Shown here: in pieces, positions 1 to 7,264 of the stretch
Position numbering within the stretch: the stretch's first letter is position 1
How the letters are laid out: each line of letters begins with the position of its first letter
NCBI GenBank assembly: GCA_030754315.1
Contig: JASMAO010000064.1
Span: forward strand, 1 to 10,831
Origin: SAR202 cluster bacterium
GTDB taxonomy: Bacteria > Chloroflexota > Dehalococcoidia > Lucifugimonadales > JASMAO01
Direction: 5' to 3'
Length of the DNA stretch: 10,831 bases
Position numbers and translations under genes: made by a program
The notes under the pieces: generated by a model
Database searches by the model: none
What the model saw: the letters and a program-made list of their open reading frames with translations, nothing else
What the model was told of the DNA's origin: nothing

Positions 1-90
1 TAAAATGTGATCGCCTTTCGGATTGTATGGGCCAAGATACTTAGCGTTATACTGCACCATGGTTTCGCCAAATGTTGCGAACTTCGGCAT
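1..90 (-). CDS. PfkB-family sugar / 2-keto-3-deoxy-sugar-acid kinase, N-terminal 30 residues (cut by window edge)
   Basis: Seen: reading leftward from the ATG at 90-88, thirty codons stay open to the window edge and begin MPKFATFGETMVQYNAKYLG. A Shine-Dalgarno GGAG lies just upstream (100-97), six bases from the ATG, which supports this start. Known: PfkB-family kinases, including 2-keto-3-deoxygluconate (KDG) kinases, open with a beta-strand carrying a T/A-F-G-E-x-M/L motif followed by a substrate-contact segment, as here. They phosphorylate a sugar or keto-sugar acid with ATP in the cytoplasm. The catalytic Asp and the anion-hole Gly residues lie outside the window, so family assignment rests on the N-terminus alone and the substrate cannot be given. 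It is divergent from the hydrolase at 206, with 115 bases between the two starts. KDG kinase is the likeliest reading; ribokinase or fructokinase is possible. Confidence 0.7.
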   Translation of the reverse strand, partial: MPKFATFGETMVQYNAKYLGPYNPKGDHIL

Positions 91-205
91 GTTTTTCTCC
101 AGAATCTCAAGTTTGTCTAAAATGTATTCTCTAGGAGTACCGATCTGCCTATCAAGGGGGGATTTTAAAAAATGCAAATAACTCACATAGAAAAGAGAAC
201 TAGAA
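91..205. promoter_or_regulatory. Divergent intergenic control region (kinase / alpha-beta hydrolase)
   Basis: This 115-base gap lies between two divergent starts, so it must hold the expression signals for both if they are not transcribed from further away. It contains the GGAG ribosome site of the minus-strand kinase (97-100), an A/T-rich block around 171-205, and a weak GAG site about eight bases before the plus-strand ATG at 206. I found no convincing paired -35/-10 boxes on either strand and no clear operator palindrome. Confidence 0.35.
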
Positions 206-2215
206 ATGCCAGTTATTGAATTCGAAACTGTTTTCCGTAAGACTCTCGCGGATGGGAAGTCATTTGGTGATGTTGGCCCATATGAGGAGGTACGAGGGGT
301 ACTCAAATTTGCTGTCGATCCCGAGCACACAGCAAACGCAGGGATAACAGATGTGAAACGCGCCCCGCGAAACTCACAATCCAGGGTTGAATTCTCCTCA
401 GATGTTTCAATCATAAGGCCTATAGATCTTTCCAAAATATCCGGCAGGATGGTGCTCGATGTGGTCAATAGAGGTAACAGAGTTGCCCTTCCAAATTTCA
501 ACAGGGCTCTGCGACTTCAAATCGAAAACAGCACTCCTATTGACGCTGAAGTCGATCTGGGTGACGGATTTCTGATGGAGATGGGTTATGTGATTGTGGC
601 TTGTGGTTGGCAAGTGGATGCCCCTCCTCAAAACGCCCTGATTACTATGACCGGTCCTGAGGCGTTAAACCCCTCTGGGGCTAGGCTTAGTGGCAAGGTT
701 TATATGCAGTTACAGTCTCCGGAGGACACGAAAAACTTTTTGCTCTCCGACAAGAATCACAAACCATATGAGGCAGCGGATATGTACGAATCCGAGGCAT
801 TGGTAGAGATAAGGGATATGCCGGACGGTAATCCGGAAACAATGCCTCGAGATGATTGGAGATTTGGAAGGATAGGTGACGACGGTACCTACCATGCTGA
901 TCCATCTTATATTTGTTCGAAGAAGGGTTTTGAAAAAGGGAGGCTCTACCAAGTTATTTATACGACTGGGGGGGCTCCGATTATAGGCTTGAGCTTTGCA
1001 GCGCTGAGAGATTGTGTCTCCTGGGTCAAGCATGGTAGCGACGACGTTACTTCACCGGTTGGAGGGATAGAGTATGCCTATGCCTACGGGAGATCACAAA
1101 CAGGTAGATTACTTCGGACCTTCGTGTATAACGACTTCAACCTTGATGAGCAAGGGAGAGAGACGTTGGATGGAATTATTGCCAATGTGGCTGGGGGGAA
1201 CAGGGGCGAGTTCAACCAACGCTTTGGTCAAAATTCAAAAGACCGAAACAACACGATGCATCAATTATTCCCATTTGCGTCGGTATCCCAGACAGACCCG
1301 GAAACTGAAGAGACCGGTTCTCTTCATAGCAGATTCGACGAGCGTAAATGCCCTCTCAAGGTTATATACACGAACACATCGGCTGAGTACCACAGAGGAG
1401 ATGCTTCACTCATCCATACGGATCCGGATGGTAAAAGGGATATTGAGCAAGGTGATAACACTCGCGTGTATCACTTTGCAGGTACCGAGCACGGGTTGGG
1501 CATTTGGCCGCCCACTGATAACGGCATAGTAATAGCTGGATCCGACTTAGAGAAGTCCCAAAATATGCGCAGCGTAATAGATTACTCACCTTTCCTGAGG
1601 GGATGCCTCGTCAATTTGGATAATTGGGTTCGCAAGGGTATAGAACCACCGTCATCGAGCCATCCTAGGATAGACGATGGCACACTAATACACCCGTCAA
1701 GACTCGTTGATTTGTTTAGCGAGATTCCTGGGGCTCATTATCCTGAAAGGCACGCTATACCAAGGCGCAGAGGATTTCTGCCTGAAGATGGCAACGAACA
1801 TCCGTCGATGCTTCCCCCTGAGATAGGTGGCGCATATGGAGGGCTCGTGCCGTCAGTGAATGCGGATGGGAATGAAATAGCGGGAATAGTCGCTCCTGAA
1901 ATCTCCGTTCCTCTTGCCACTCACACAGGTTGGACTCTTCGGCATTCAGATATCGGAGGGGAATCCCAATTACTTATGTATGCTGGCGGAACGATACCGT
2001 TTTACTTTACCGAACGTCGGAGGAGAGAGGTAGGCGACATCCGGCCATCTATCGAAGAGAGATATTTAGATCGCCGAGATTACCTGGCTAAAGTGAGAGT
2101 GGAGGCTGAGGAACTCGTATCGCAACGTTATTTGCTGAAGCAGGACATTGATATAAGTCTGGCACTTGCATCGCGTATGTGGGACCATTTCGTGCCGAAG
2201 AAGATACAGGAATAA
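206..2215 (+). CDS. Large alpha/beta hydrolase of the Abhydrolase_10 family (669 aa)
   Basis: Likely a cytoplasmic serine hydrolase (esterase/amidase-type) of unknown substrate. Seen: no signal peptide or membrane segment. A nucleophile elbow GRSQTGR places Ser297 in a G-x-S-x-x-G context. It is followed by the motif YNDFNLDEQGR (about 307-317) and GIIANVAGGNRGEFNQRFG, both typical of the Abhydrolase_10 family (PF20091). A downstream GTEHG supplies the likely catalytic His429. The region between holds EYHRGDASL (from about 394), another family hallmark; I cannot fix the catalytic acid. The C-terminal part (about 570-669), with a PF-x-x-T-x-x-E/R-R-R segment and a YLxxRDYL-like helix, also matches the family. 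Length of 600-700 residues is usual. The ATG at 206 has only a weak upstream GAG, but the conserved N-terminal IEFE...G..YE pattern makes it credible. It stands alone on this strand and is followed by a terminator hairpin. Confidence 0.85.
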   Translation: MPVIEFETVFRKTLADGKSFGDVGPYEEVRGVLKFAVDPEHTANAGITDVKRAPRNSQSRVEFSSDVSIIRPIDLSKISGRMVLDVVNRGNRVALPNFNRALRLQIENSTPIDAEVDLGDGFLMEMGYVIVACGWQVDAPPQNALITMTGPEALNPSGARLSGKVYMQLQSPEDTKNFLLSDKNHKPYEAADMYESEALVEIRDMPDGNPETMPRDDWRFGRIGDDGTYHADPSYICSKKGFEKGRLYQVIYTTGGAPIIGLSFAALRDCVSWVKHGSDDVTSPVGGIEYAYAYGRSQTGRLLRTFVYNDFNLDEQGRETLDGIIANVAGGNRGEFNQRFGQNSKDRNNTMHQLFPFASVSQTDPETEETGSLHSRFDERKCPLKVIYTNTSAEYHRGDASLIHTDPDGKRDIEQGDNTRVYHFAGTEHGLGIWPPTDNGIVIAGSDLEKSQNMRSVIDYSPFLRGCLVNLDNWVRKGIEPPSSSHPRIDDGTLIHPSRLVDLFSEIPGAHYPERHAIPRRRGFLPEDGNEHPSMLPPEIGGAYGGLVPSVNADGNEIAGIVAPEISVPLATHTGWTLRHSDIGGESQLLMYAGGTIPFYFTERRRREVGDIRPSIEERYLDRRDYLAKVRVEAEELVSQRYLLKQDIDISLALASRMWDHFVPKKIQE

Positions 2216-2239
2216 GCTCGCCAATTGTGTGAACTGAAG

Positions 2240-2289
2240 ATTTCATAGAGAGTTACCTATTCCGATAACTTATGAAATTGGATTTTTTG
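2240..2289 (+). terminator. Hairpin plus T-tract terminator after the alpha/beta hydrolase gene
   Basis: Read directly: ATTTCATA (2240-2247), a GAG bulge, AGTTA (2251-2255), a ten-base loop, TAACT (2266-2270), then TATGAAAT (2271-2278). The two stem blocks (8 bp and 5 bp) pair perfectly, and a run of six T follows at 2283-2288. This is a plausible Rho-independent terminator, 25 bases past the stop codon. The stem is A/T-rich, so its strength is uncertain. The next gene starts about 200 bases downstream and is probably transcribed separately. I see no clear promoter between 2290 and 2479. Confidence 0.55.
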
Positions 2290-2479
2290 TGGCTACGGAT
2301 TTTTGTGTCTCGGAGTGCTCTTTGGAAACCTACGAACTCTTTTCCGGAACATATTTTCGGGTTCTTAGAGAATTCACAGGATCGTAAGAGAGAACAATGT
2401 TAATCTGGATATGCATTGAGGGAACGCCCAGATAGATAAATGGACCGACGTTCCGTAAATGCTTCAACGGGTTTGAAAG

Positions 2480-2488
2480 GGGGAGGAG
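2480..2488 (+). promoter_or_regulatory. Strong ribosome binding site that fixes a TTG start
   Basis: A purine-rich block contains GGAGGAG at 2482-2488 and ends seven bases before the TTG at 2496. An in-frame TAG sits at 2493-2495, immediately before that TTG, so no earlier start in this frame is possible. The next in-frame ATG is about 80 codons in, beyond the signal sequence. Together these point to TTG as the true start. Confidence 0.7.
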
Positions 2489-2495
2489 TTGGTAG

Positions 2496-5400
2496 TTGAC
2501 ACTAACTGTCGTTGGGTTCGGGAAAAATACCTGCCTAGCTATTGTGGCAGTGGTCTGTGCCTTTGGCCTATCTTGCGGCATTTTCAATAAAACAGCGGTT
2601 TCGCCAGCGGAATTTTCTCAAGATAGCTGGCTGGCTAAAGCTGTCGCAGATTCTGAAAAAGCCGGGGATGACCTTGTTAAAGCTGCAAATACGAATTCGG
2701 GTGAAACGGGACTTGGCATAGTCGCTGCTTCAAGAAAAAATATGCCGGCCGCAGCTTCTGCCCTTGCATCTGCTGCAAGGCAGGACGCCGAATCTGTAGC
2801 CAAAATAATTGTGGCTGTAGATCCTAAAGACTCCACGTCATTCGGAGATGTAGTACTTGAGGCAGCTCGAAAGGACACATCATCGATGGGGATTGCTCTT
2901 GCTTCGGCTGCCAGATATAACACGAGAGCTGTCGGCAAAATCGTATCTTTGGTCATGGATAAAGATACCAAGACCGCGGCTGACATAATAATAGTAGGTG
3001 CACAAGAGGATTCAGAAGCGTTGGGAGCAGCGCTTGCCGATTGTGCGATTACAAATTCTCAAAAGACAGGCGCAGCGTTCGCCATGGCTGCCGCTAGTGC
3101 TCCTGAAGTAACGGGGGCGGCCATCGCAGCATCGCTCAAGGTTGACCCTGGTTCAGTCAGCAATGCACTGGTTCGCAGTTCGGCGCTGGACCCGGCTGCT
3201 ACGGCGAAAGCTTTAGTCAGTGGCACCTTTTTTGACCCTGTGGCCTTGTCTTTGTTGGGGGAGCGAATATCGTCTGATGCTTGGATGCCAGAGGTCGTAC
3301 CCGAGGCTGGAGGAGATATTTTGGCTGGACCTGAGTGGAAGGCCTCCCTTCCCTCTGATGACAGTGTACCAATTTCGGGAATCCTGACCCGATTTGATCA
3401 GGCGCCAGAGGATGCCGGAATCGAGATTTCGAGACTGGAACCTGATGTGCGCGACTCACGAGAAGGGCGCACCGTCCACAGCTACGTGAAATTGAATCCG
3501 GCTGACTTTGATAACGATGATGTGATGGTTGCTAGAGTGGCCTTTAATGTAGAAAAGAGCTGGTTGGAAGGAATGGGTCTACATAGGTGGTCAGTGGAAT
3601 TTAGCAGATTCAGTGAAAGTATCGGATCATGGCAACCCGTTACGGCAAAGTATCTGAATGAAGATGAAACTCATATTCATTACTCTGTTCCAGTGTCTGG
3701 GTTTTCCGAATGGTCAATTTCCGGCTCACCCTCGGTAAAACCTCCTGTTCCGGTATCGGATGTGGTGTTTGCGACGGCAGCAGTGTCCGGAGGTGCTTAT
3801 ATGTCTGCATTGGCCGAAGTTGAGAATACTGGATCCTACCCCGTCGACAGATCCTTAAGCCTGTGGATCGATTCGCAAGTACATTCTTCACAGACAGTAA
3901 CTATTCCGGCCGGCGAGACAGTGTCTGTAGATTTCCGTGCTACGGTCGGTTATGGATCCCACAATTTCAGGGTCGACAGGTTTTCTCGGATGGTTAGTTT
4001 CGCCCTTCCCGAAAACCCTGCCTCTTTTAACACTCCGGCACCCTCACCTACTTACACATCAGTGCCCGTCAGCACTCCTACGCCCTCACCTACTTACACA
4101 TCAGCGCCCACCAGCACTCCTACGTCCTCACCTACTTACACGCCGATGCCCACCAGCACTCCTACGTCCTCACCTACTTACACCCCGATGCCCACCAGCA
4201 TTCCTATGCCCTCACCTACTTACACATCAGTGCCCACCAACACTTCTACTCCCGGAAATGATTCACTTCAGACTTCTGTAAAGCTACTAACCCAAACAGC
4301 GACTTCCACTTTGACGCCATTGCCAACAAAAATAGCTGTTGAACTCCCAACAGTAACGCCAAATTTAGTTTCAACTTCTTCTCCGGTGGGGCTACTGTCA
4401 TCTACCCCAACTCCTACCAACCCTCCGACTCCTACACTGACCGCTACATCAATTCCATCGGTAGTGTCCACGCCAGTTCCGCCTACTACCTCCACCCAGA
4501 GTATTGTGATTGCATCAGCTCCAGCATCATCGCCTCCAACAGCAACTCCTGCCCCAACAGCAACTCCTACACCTGTCGCTGAATTGGACACAAAGGACTC
4601 TTTACCTGATGGGGTGCCGGAGTATATGCGTAATGTTTGGTTATGTACTAATGGGAGTGCCCCGGGAGTCGACGATCTGACCACCAACCAGAGTGAAAAC
4701 AACCGATGTGTGGTAGAGGTTGAATACACTGATGAATTCGCTGTTGTGACGAGTAACGGCATACCTAATCACGATTACGAGTCGACCCTGGGATGCTGCG
4801 CTGCTGAGATTGATTACGAGTGGAAAATACCCCTCTCCCCCCAGAATGCGCAATCAGTCGCTTACGCCCCGGAAAGAGGAGCCGTGGCTGTATCTGTGAA
4901 CGGTGTGCCGTTTTTCGGTCCGGAGGACGGTCCTGGTGGTGACGCCGTAGCCTTCCACCATGGGTATTATGAGGAAGACCGTCAGCAGATTGTACTGGGG
5001 CTATGTGGAGCCCATTCAGCTGGCACTGTTTTTCACTATCACTTCGACGGTAACTGTGTTCATTGGCATCCAGAAGAACAGGGCAAGAATTGGATTGACT
5101 GGATGATGGATCTGGTTCGGTCAGATGAACCATCGCCTGTTATCGGATTCGCTTTCGACGGTTATCCGATTTACGGACCATTTGGCTATGGGGTTTCCGG
5201 TAATCTTCAGGAAATGCGCTCAAGCTATCGTTTGAAGGAAGGTAACAATGGCTATGGTGGTATAGATGACTGGGAATATGTGCCGGGCCTGGGAGATCTC
5301 GATGAGTGCAACGGTATAAGCTCTCCGATTCGTGGCATATCAGGCGATATTTATCATTATCACTCTACGAAGATGAGTGGTTCCGGCGACATAGGATTCC

Positions 5401-6437
5401 CTTACTTTATTCTCTGCTACAGCGGAGTCCCTGAAACTTCCAACTACGGTCAGGGTGGCGGCCAGGGACCCGGTGGAGCTGCTGGAGGGCAGGGGGCAGT
5501 GGGTGGTCCTGGTCAGCCTGTTGGCGGCCAGATCCCAAATTGCCTACCTTCGAACCCGCCGCCGGGAATGACCGACTATCCTCCCCAATGGTCAGAACTG
5601 GATCCGTGTACATCTGGAAATCCTCTTGGCGTCGGGCCAGGCAATTCACCGGATCTTCCGGGACCAGGCGGAGGACAGATGCCGCAGTGCAAGCCTGCCA
5701 ATCCGCCAGCCGGAATGACAACACATCCACCGGAAGTACAGGATCTGCCTCCGTGTCCGGATCCTCAACCGGGCCAGGGTCAGGGTGGTCCAGGTCAAGG
5801 AATGGGTGGAGGACAAATGCCGCAGTGCAAGCCACCAAACCCTCCGCCGGGGATGAATACCTATCCGCCCGGTATGGCTGATCTGCCGCCATGTCCGGAT
5901 CCTCAACCTGGTCAGGGCCAAGGCGGTCCTGGTCAGGGAATGGGTGGAGGACAGATGCCGCAGTGCAAGCCACCAAACCCTCCGCCGGGGATGAATACCT
6001 ATCCGCCCGGCATGGCTGATCTGACGGCGTGTCAACCAGGTCAGGTACCTTTTCCTGGGGGTGGACCTGTTACTCCAGGTTCTGGAGGCAGTGGTCAATC
6101 ATCTCCTGCATCCCCAACACCAGCTCCTCAGCCAGCAGGACCTGGTTACGTAGGATTGGCCCCTCACGCAAATGTCATTCAAGGAACAGCGGGATACTAT
6201 GGCTCACCCGTGGGTTACGGCGTCGTTATCGCTGGGGTGGCACCGGGAGGTCCAGCCGCGAATGCGGGAATTTCTTCTGGCGATGTGATTGTTAGCATGG
6301 GTGGCACGAAGATCACAAACATAGACAGTCTGATCGCGTTTCTGAATGCAAATGGACCCGGTTCGACTGGGTCAGTGGGTATATACAGGAATGGCCAATA
6401 TGTGTCACTTACTATTACTTTAGGGCTCAGACCCTGA
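2496..6437 (+). CDS. Giant secreted/lipid-anchored multidomain surface protein: 15-residue repeats, PGF-pre-PGF-like, CARDB-like, YHYH and PDZ domains (1313 aa)
   Basis: Extracytoplasmic protein of unknown function. Domains seen in order: hydrophobic signal segment about 13-26 ending FGLSC (Cys27, an imperfect lipobox with Gly at -3); fourteen 15-residue helical-looking repeats, 49-258; a PGF-pre-PGF-like beta domain, 331-410 (VAFNVEKSWL ... GFSEWSISG); a CARDB-like Ig-fold domain about 421-500 (VENTGSYPV, IPAGETVSV); a Pro/Thr/Ser stalk, 510-693; a YHYH-family domain (PF14240) about 709-977, with FHYHFDG (846-851) and YHYH (953-956) and a final FPYFILCYSG; Gly/Pro-rich repeats 986-1216 carrying four C-x21-C pairs; and an HtrA-type PDZ domain, 1217-1313 (GGPAANAGISSGDVIVSMGG). 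No protease domain is present. Start is TTG with a strong GGAGGAG site. Known: PGF-pre-PGF, CARDB and Thr/Pro stalks belong to prokaryotic cell-surface proteins; YHYH has no settled function. It ends 21 bases from a convergent gene. Confidence 0.85.
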   Translation: MTLTVVGFGKNTCLAIVAVVCAFGLSCGIFNKTAVSPAEFSQDSWLAKAVADSEKAGDDLVKAANTNSGETGLGIVAASRKNMPAAASALASAARQDAESVAKIIVAVDPKDSTSFGDVVLEAARKDTSSMGIALASAARYNTRAVGKIVSLVMDKDTKTAADIIIVGAQEDSEALGAALADCAITNSQKTGAAFAMAAASAPEVTGAAIAASLKVDPGSVSNALVRSSALDPAATAKALVSGTFFDPVALSLLGERISSDAWMPEVVPEAGGDILAGPEWKASLPSDDSVPISGILTRFDQAPEDAGIEISRLEPDVRDSREGRTVHSYVKLNPADFDNDDVMVARVAFNVEKSWLEGMGLHRWSVEFSRFSESIGSWQPVTAKYLNEDETHIHYSVPVSGFSEWSISGSPSVKPPVPVSDVVFATAAVSGGAYMSALAEVENTGSYPVDRSLSLWIDSQVHSSQTVTIPAGETVSVDFRATVGYGSHNFRVDRFSRMVSFALPENPASFNTPAPSPTYTSVPVSTPTPSPTYTSAPTSTPTSSPTYTPMPTSTPTSSPTYTPMPTSIPMPSPTYTSVPTNTSTPGNDSLQTSVKLLTQTATSTLTPLPTKIAVELPTVTPNLVSTSSPVGLLSSTPTPTNPPTPTLTATSIPSVVSTPVPPTTSTQSIVIASAPASSPPTATPAPTATPTPVAELDTKDSLPDGVPEYMRNVWLCTNGSAPGVDDLTTNQSENNRCVVEVEYTDEFAVVTSNGIPNHDYESTLGCCAAEIDYEWKIPLSPQNAQSVAYAPERGAVAVSVNGVPFFGPEDGPGGDAVAFHHGYYEEDRQQIVLGLCGAHSAGTVFHYHFDGNCVHWHPEEQGKNWIDWMMDLVRSDEPSPVIGFAFDGYPIYGPFGYGVSGNLQEMRSSYRLKEGNNGYGGIDDWEYVPGLGDLDECNGISSPIRGISGDIYHYHSTKMSGSGDIGFPYFILCYSGVPETSNYGQGGGQGPGGAAGGQGAVGGPGQPVGGQIPNCLPSNPPPGMTDYPPQWSELDPCTSGNPLGVGPGNSPDLPGPGGGQMPQCKPANPPAGMTTHPPEVQDLPPCPDPQPGQGQGGPGQGMGGGQMPQCKPPNPPPGMNTYPPGMADLPPCPDPQPGQGQGGPGQGMGGGQMPQCKPPNPPPGMNTYPPGMADLTACQPGQVPFPGGGPVTPGSGGSGQSSPASPTPAPQPAGPGYVGLAPHANVIQGTAGYYGSPVGYGVVIAGVAPGGPAANAGISSGDVIVSMGGTKITNIDSLIAFLNANGPGSTGSVGIYRNGQYVSLTITLGLRP
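2640..3269 (+). repeat. Fourteen tandem 15-residue (45-bp) protein repeats
   Basis: Residues 49-258 divide without any gap into fourteen 15-residue units, for example ARKDTSSMGIALASA, AQEDSEALGAALADC and SALDPAATAKALVSG. By my count position 4 is Asp or Asn in 13 of 14 units, position 9 is Gly/Ala/Ser in all 14, and position 12 is Ile/Leu/Val/Phe in 13. Unit 14 is the most degenerate. The DNA of the units is well diverged, so the array is old and kept by selection on the protein. The pattern suggests one short helix per unit capped by the Asp/Asn, stacking as a solenoid (inference). I do not match it to a named repeat family. Confidence 0.85.
4041..4250 (+). repeat. Five tandem 42-bp repeats encoding a Pro/Thr/Ser stalk
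   Basis: Copies start at 4041, 4083, 4125, 4167 and 4209, each opening with CCCTCACCTACTTACAC or a one-base variant. Each encodes 14 residues of the form PSPTYTSxPxSTPT. High DNA identity between copies implies recent duplication. The array is part of a longer Pro/Thr/Ser-rich linker (residues about 510-693) between the CARDB-like and YHYH domains. It probably forms an extended, possibly glycosylated stalk (inference). Confidence 0.85.
5523..6034 (+). repeat. Four tandem Gly/Pro/Cys-rich repeats, two of them near-identical with a 138-bp period
   Basis: Units begin at the Gly-Gly-Gln codons near 5523, 5670, 5808 and 5946. Spacing is 147 bp for the first and 138 bp (46 residues) for the next two. 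Each encodes GGQMPQCKPPNPPPGM-like sequence, then a second Cys exactly 21 residues after the first, then a Gln/Gly/Pro spacer. Units 3 and 4 differ at only a couple of silent sites over about the first 60 bases, a sign of recent duplication. Unit 1 is the most diverged, and unit 4 breaks off into a different Gly/Pro tail before the PDZ domain. Confidence 0.85.
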
Positions 6438-6458
6438 TGCTATCTATAGAATGATAGG

Positions 6459-7214
6459 TTAACTTGCTGCCTCTACTGCTGCCCTCATTTGCTCTGCACC
6501 GTCTGAAAGCCATGGAAGCCAGCTGAAGGAAAAGAATCTCGCTCCCAATTCAATATAATGAGGGACACTTTGGTGGCCGGCAAGAGTACCTGGAGTCCGA
6601 CCCGCAGCCCCAATTTTTCTTAAAGCTCCATCTACTACCTTGTTAACTTCCCGAGTCCCGGCTCCGCCGGGTAAACCCATCGATTGCGCAAGATCTCCAG
6701 GGGCCACATAAAAAATATCAATATTTTCTACTTCTAGAATTTCGTCCAGATTATTTACTGCGATTATGTCTTCGATAAGTATTATCGACAGCGTTTGATC
6801 GTTTGCAGTTGTGAAGTAATTTTCCACTCCTATACCTTGCCTGCTTGTAAATGAACCTCTCATTCCCATTGGAGCAAACTTGGAGGCTTGTACTACTGCC
6901 TCCGCTTCAGATTTAGTATTTATGTGCGGCACACAAACTCCCATCGCTCCAAGGTCTAAGGTTCGGTAGATGACGGCAGGCTCATTCTGGTACACCCTTA
7001 CGATCGGAGTCATTCCCCATAGGTCACAGGCTCTGGTCAGGTCAGGTATGTTATCGAAGTCAACCGGACCATGCTCTCCTTCGAGCCAAAGAGCATCGAA
7101 TCCTAGCGGACCGAAGTGCTCAATAAGCTCTGGGCTCATTGGTCCCATAGGAACGGTCACAACTTTGCTCTCAGCGAGGCTTTGTTTAACTTTGTTTACC
7201 CTCAACTCTGTCAT
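6459..7214 (-). CDS. HpcH/HpaI-family class II aldolase (2-keto-3-deoxy acid aldolase type, 251 aa)
   Basis: A cytoplasmic, divalent-metal-dependent aldolase that should cleave or form a 2-keto-(3-deoxy/4-hydroxy) acid with pyruvate or a related keto acid as one partner. Seen: TIM-barrel family landmarks in order are WLEGEHGP (His48), PIVRV (Arg73), VCVPHINT (about 93-100), GMRG (117-120), LIEDI (Glu148) and YVAPGDLAQSMG (Asp174). Known: in E. coli HpaI the corresponding catalytic and metal residues are His45, Arg70, Glu149 and Asp175, so the active set looks complete. Length of about 250 is normal. The ATG at 7214 has GGGAG five bases upstream. It lies 50 bases after the dehydrogenase gene on the same strand, probably as the second gene of one transcript. 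Specific substrate (hydroxy-oxo-heptanedioate, 2-keto-3-deoxy-L-rhamnonate or other) cannot be told. Confidence 0.88.
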   Translation of the reverse strand: MTELRVNKVKQSLAESKVVTVPMGPMSPELIEHFGPLGFDALWLEGEHGPVDFDNIPDLTRACDLWGMTPIVRVYQNEPAVIYRTLDLGAMGVCVPHINTKSEAEAVVQASKFAPMGMRGSFTSRQGIGVENYFTTANDQTLSIILIEDIIAVNNLDEILEVENIDIFYVAPGDLAQSMGLPGGAGTREVNKVVDGALRKIGAAGRTPGTLAGHQSVPHYIELGARFFSFSWLPWLSDGAEQMRAAVEAAS

Positions 7215-7264
7215 GATTTCTCCCTTGTCTTATACTTCATTTAATGTAGGGTCAATGGGTTCAA

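Noticed and set aside
1074..1529. Plus-strand alternative-frame open frame inside the alpha/beta hydrolase
   Set aside because: It overlaps the conserved catalytic core of the hydrolase gene in another frame and has no recognisable protein features.
4041..4250. Evenly spaced repeats that could be mistaken for a CRISPR array
   Set aside because: Units are contiguous 42-bp multiples of three with no unique spacers, lie inside a long open frame and encode a Pro/Thr stalk.
5407..6098. Long open frames on the opposite strand and in other frames across the repeat region
   Set aside because: They are by-products of low-complexity Gly/Pro codons; their translations show only repeated compositionally biased sequence and no ribosome sites.
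6440..6457. CTATC-8 nt-GATAG hairpin between the convergent surface-protein and aldolase genes
   Set aside because: Only five base pairs and no T-tract on either side; too weak to call a terminator.
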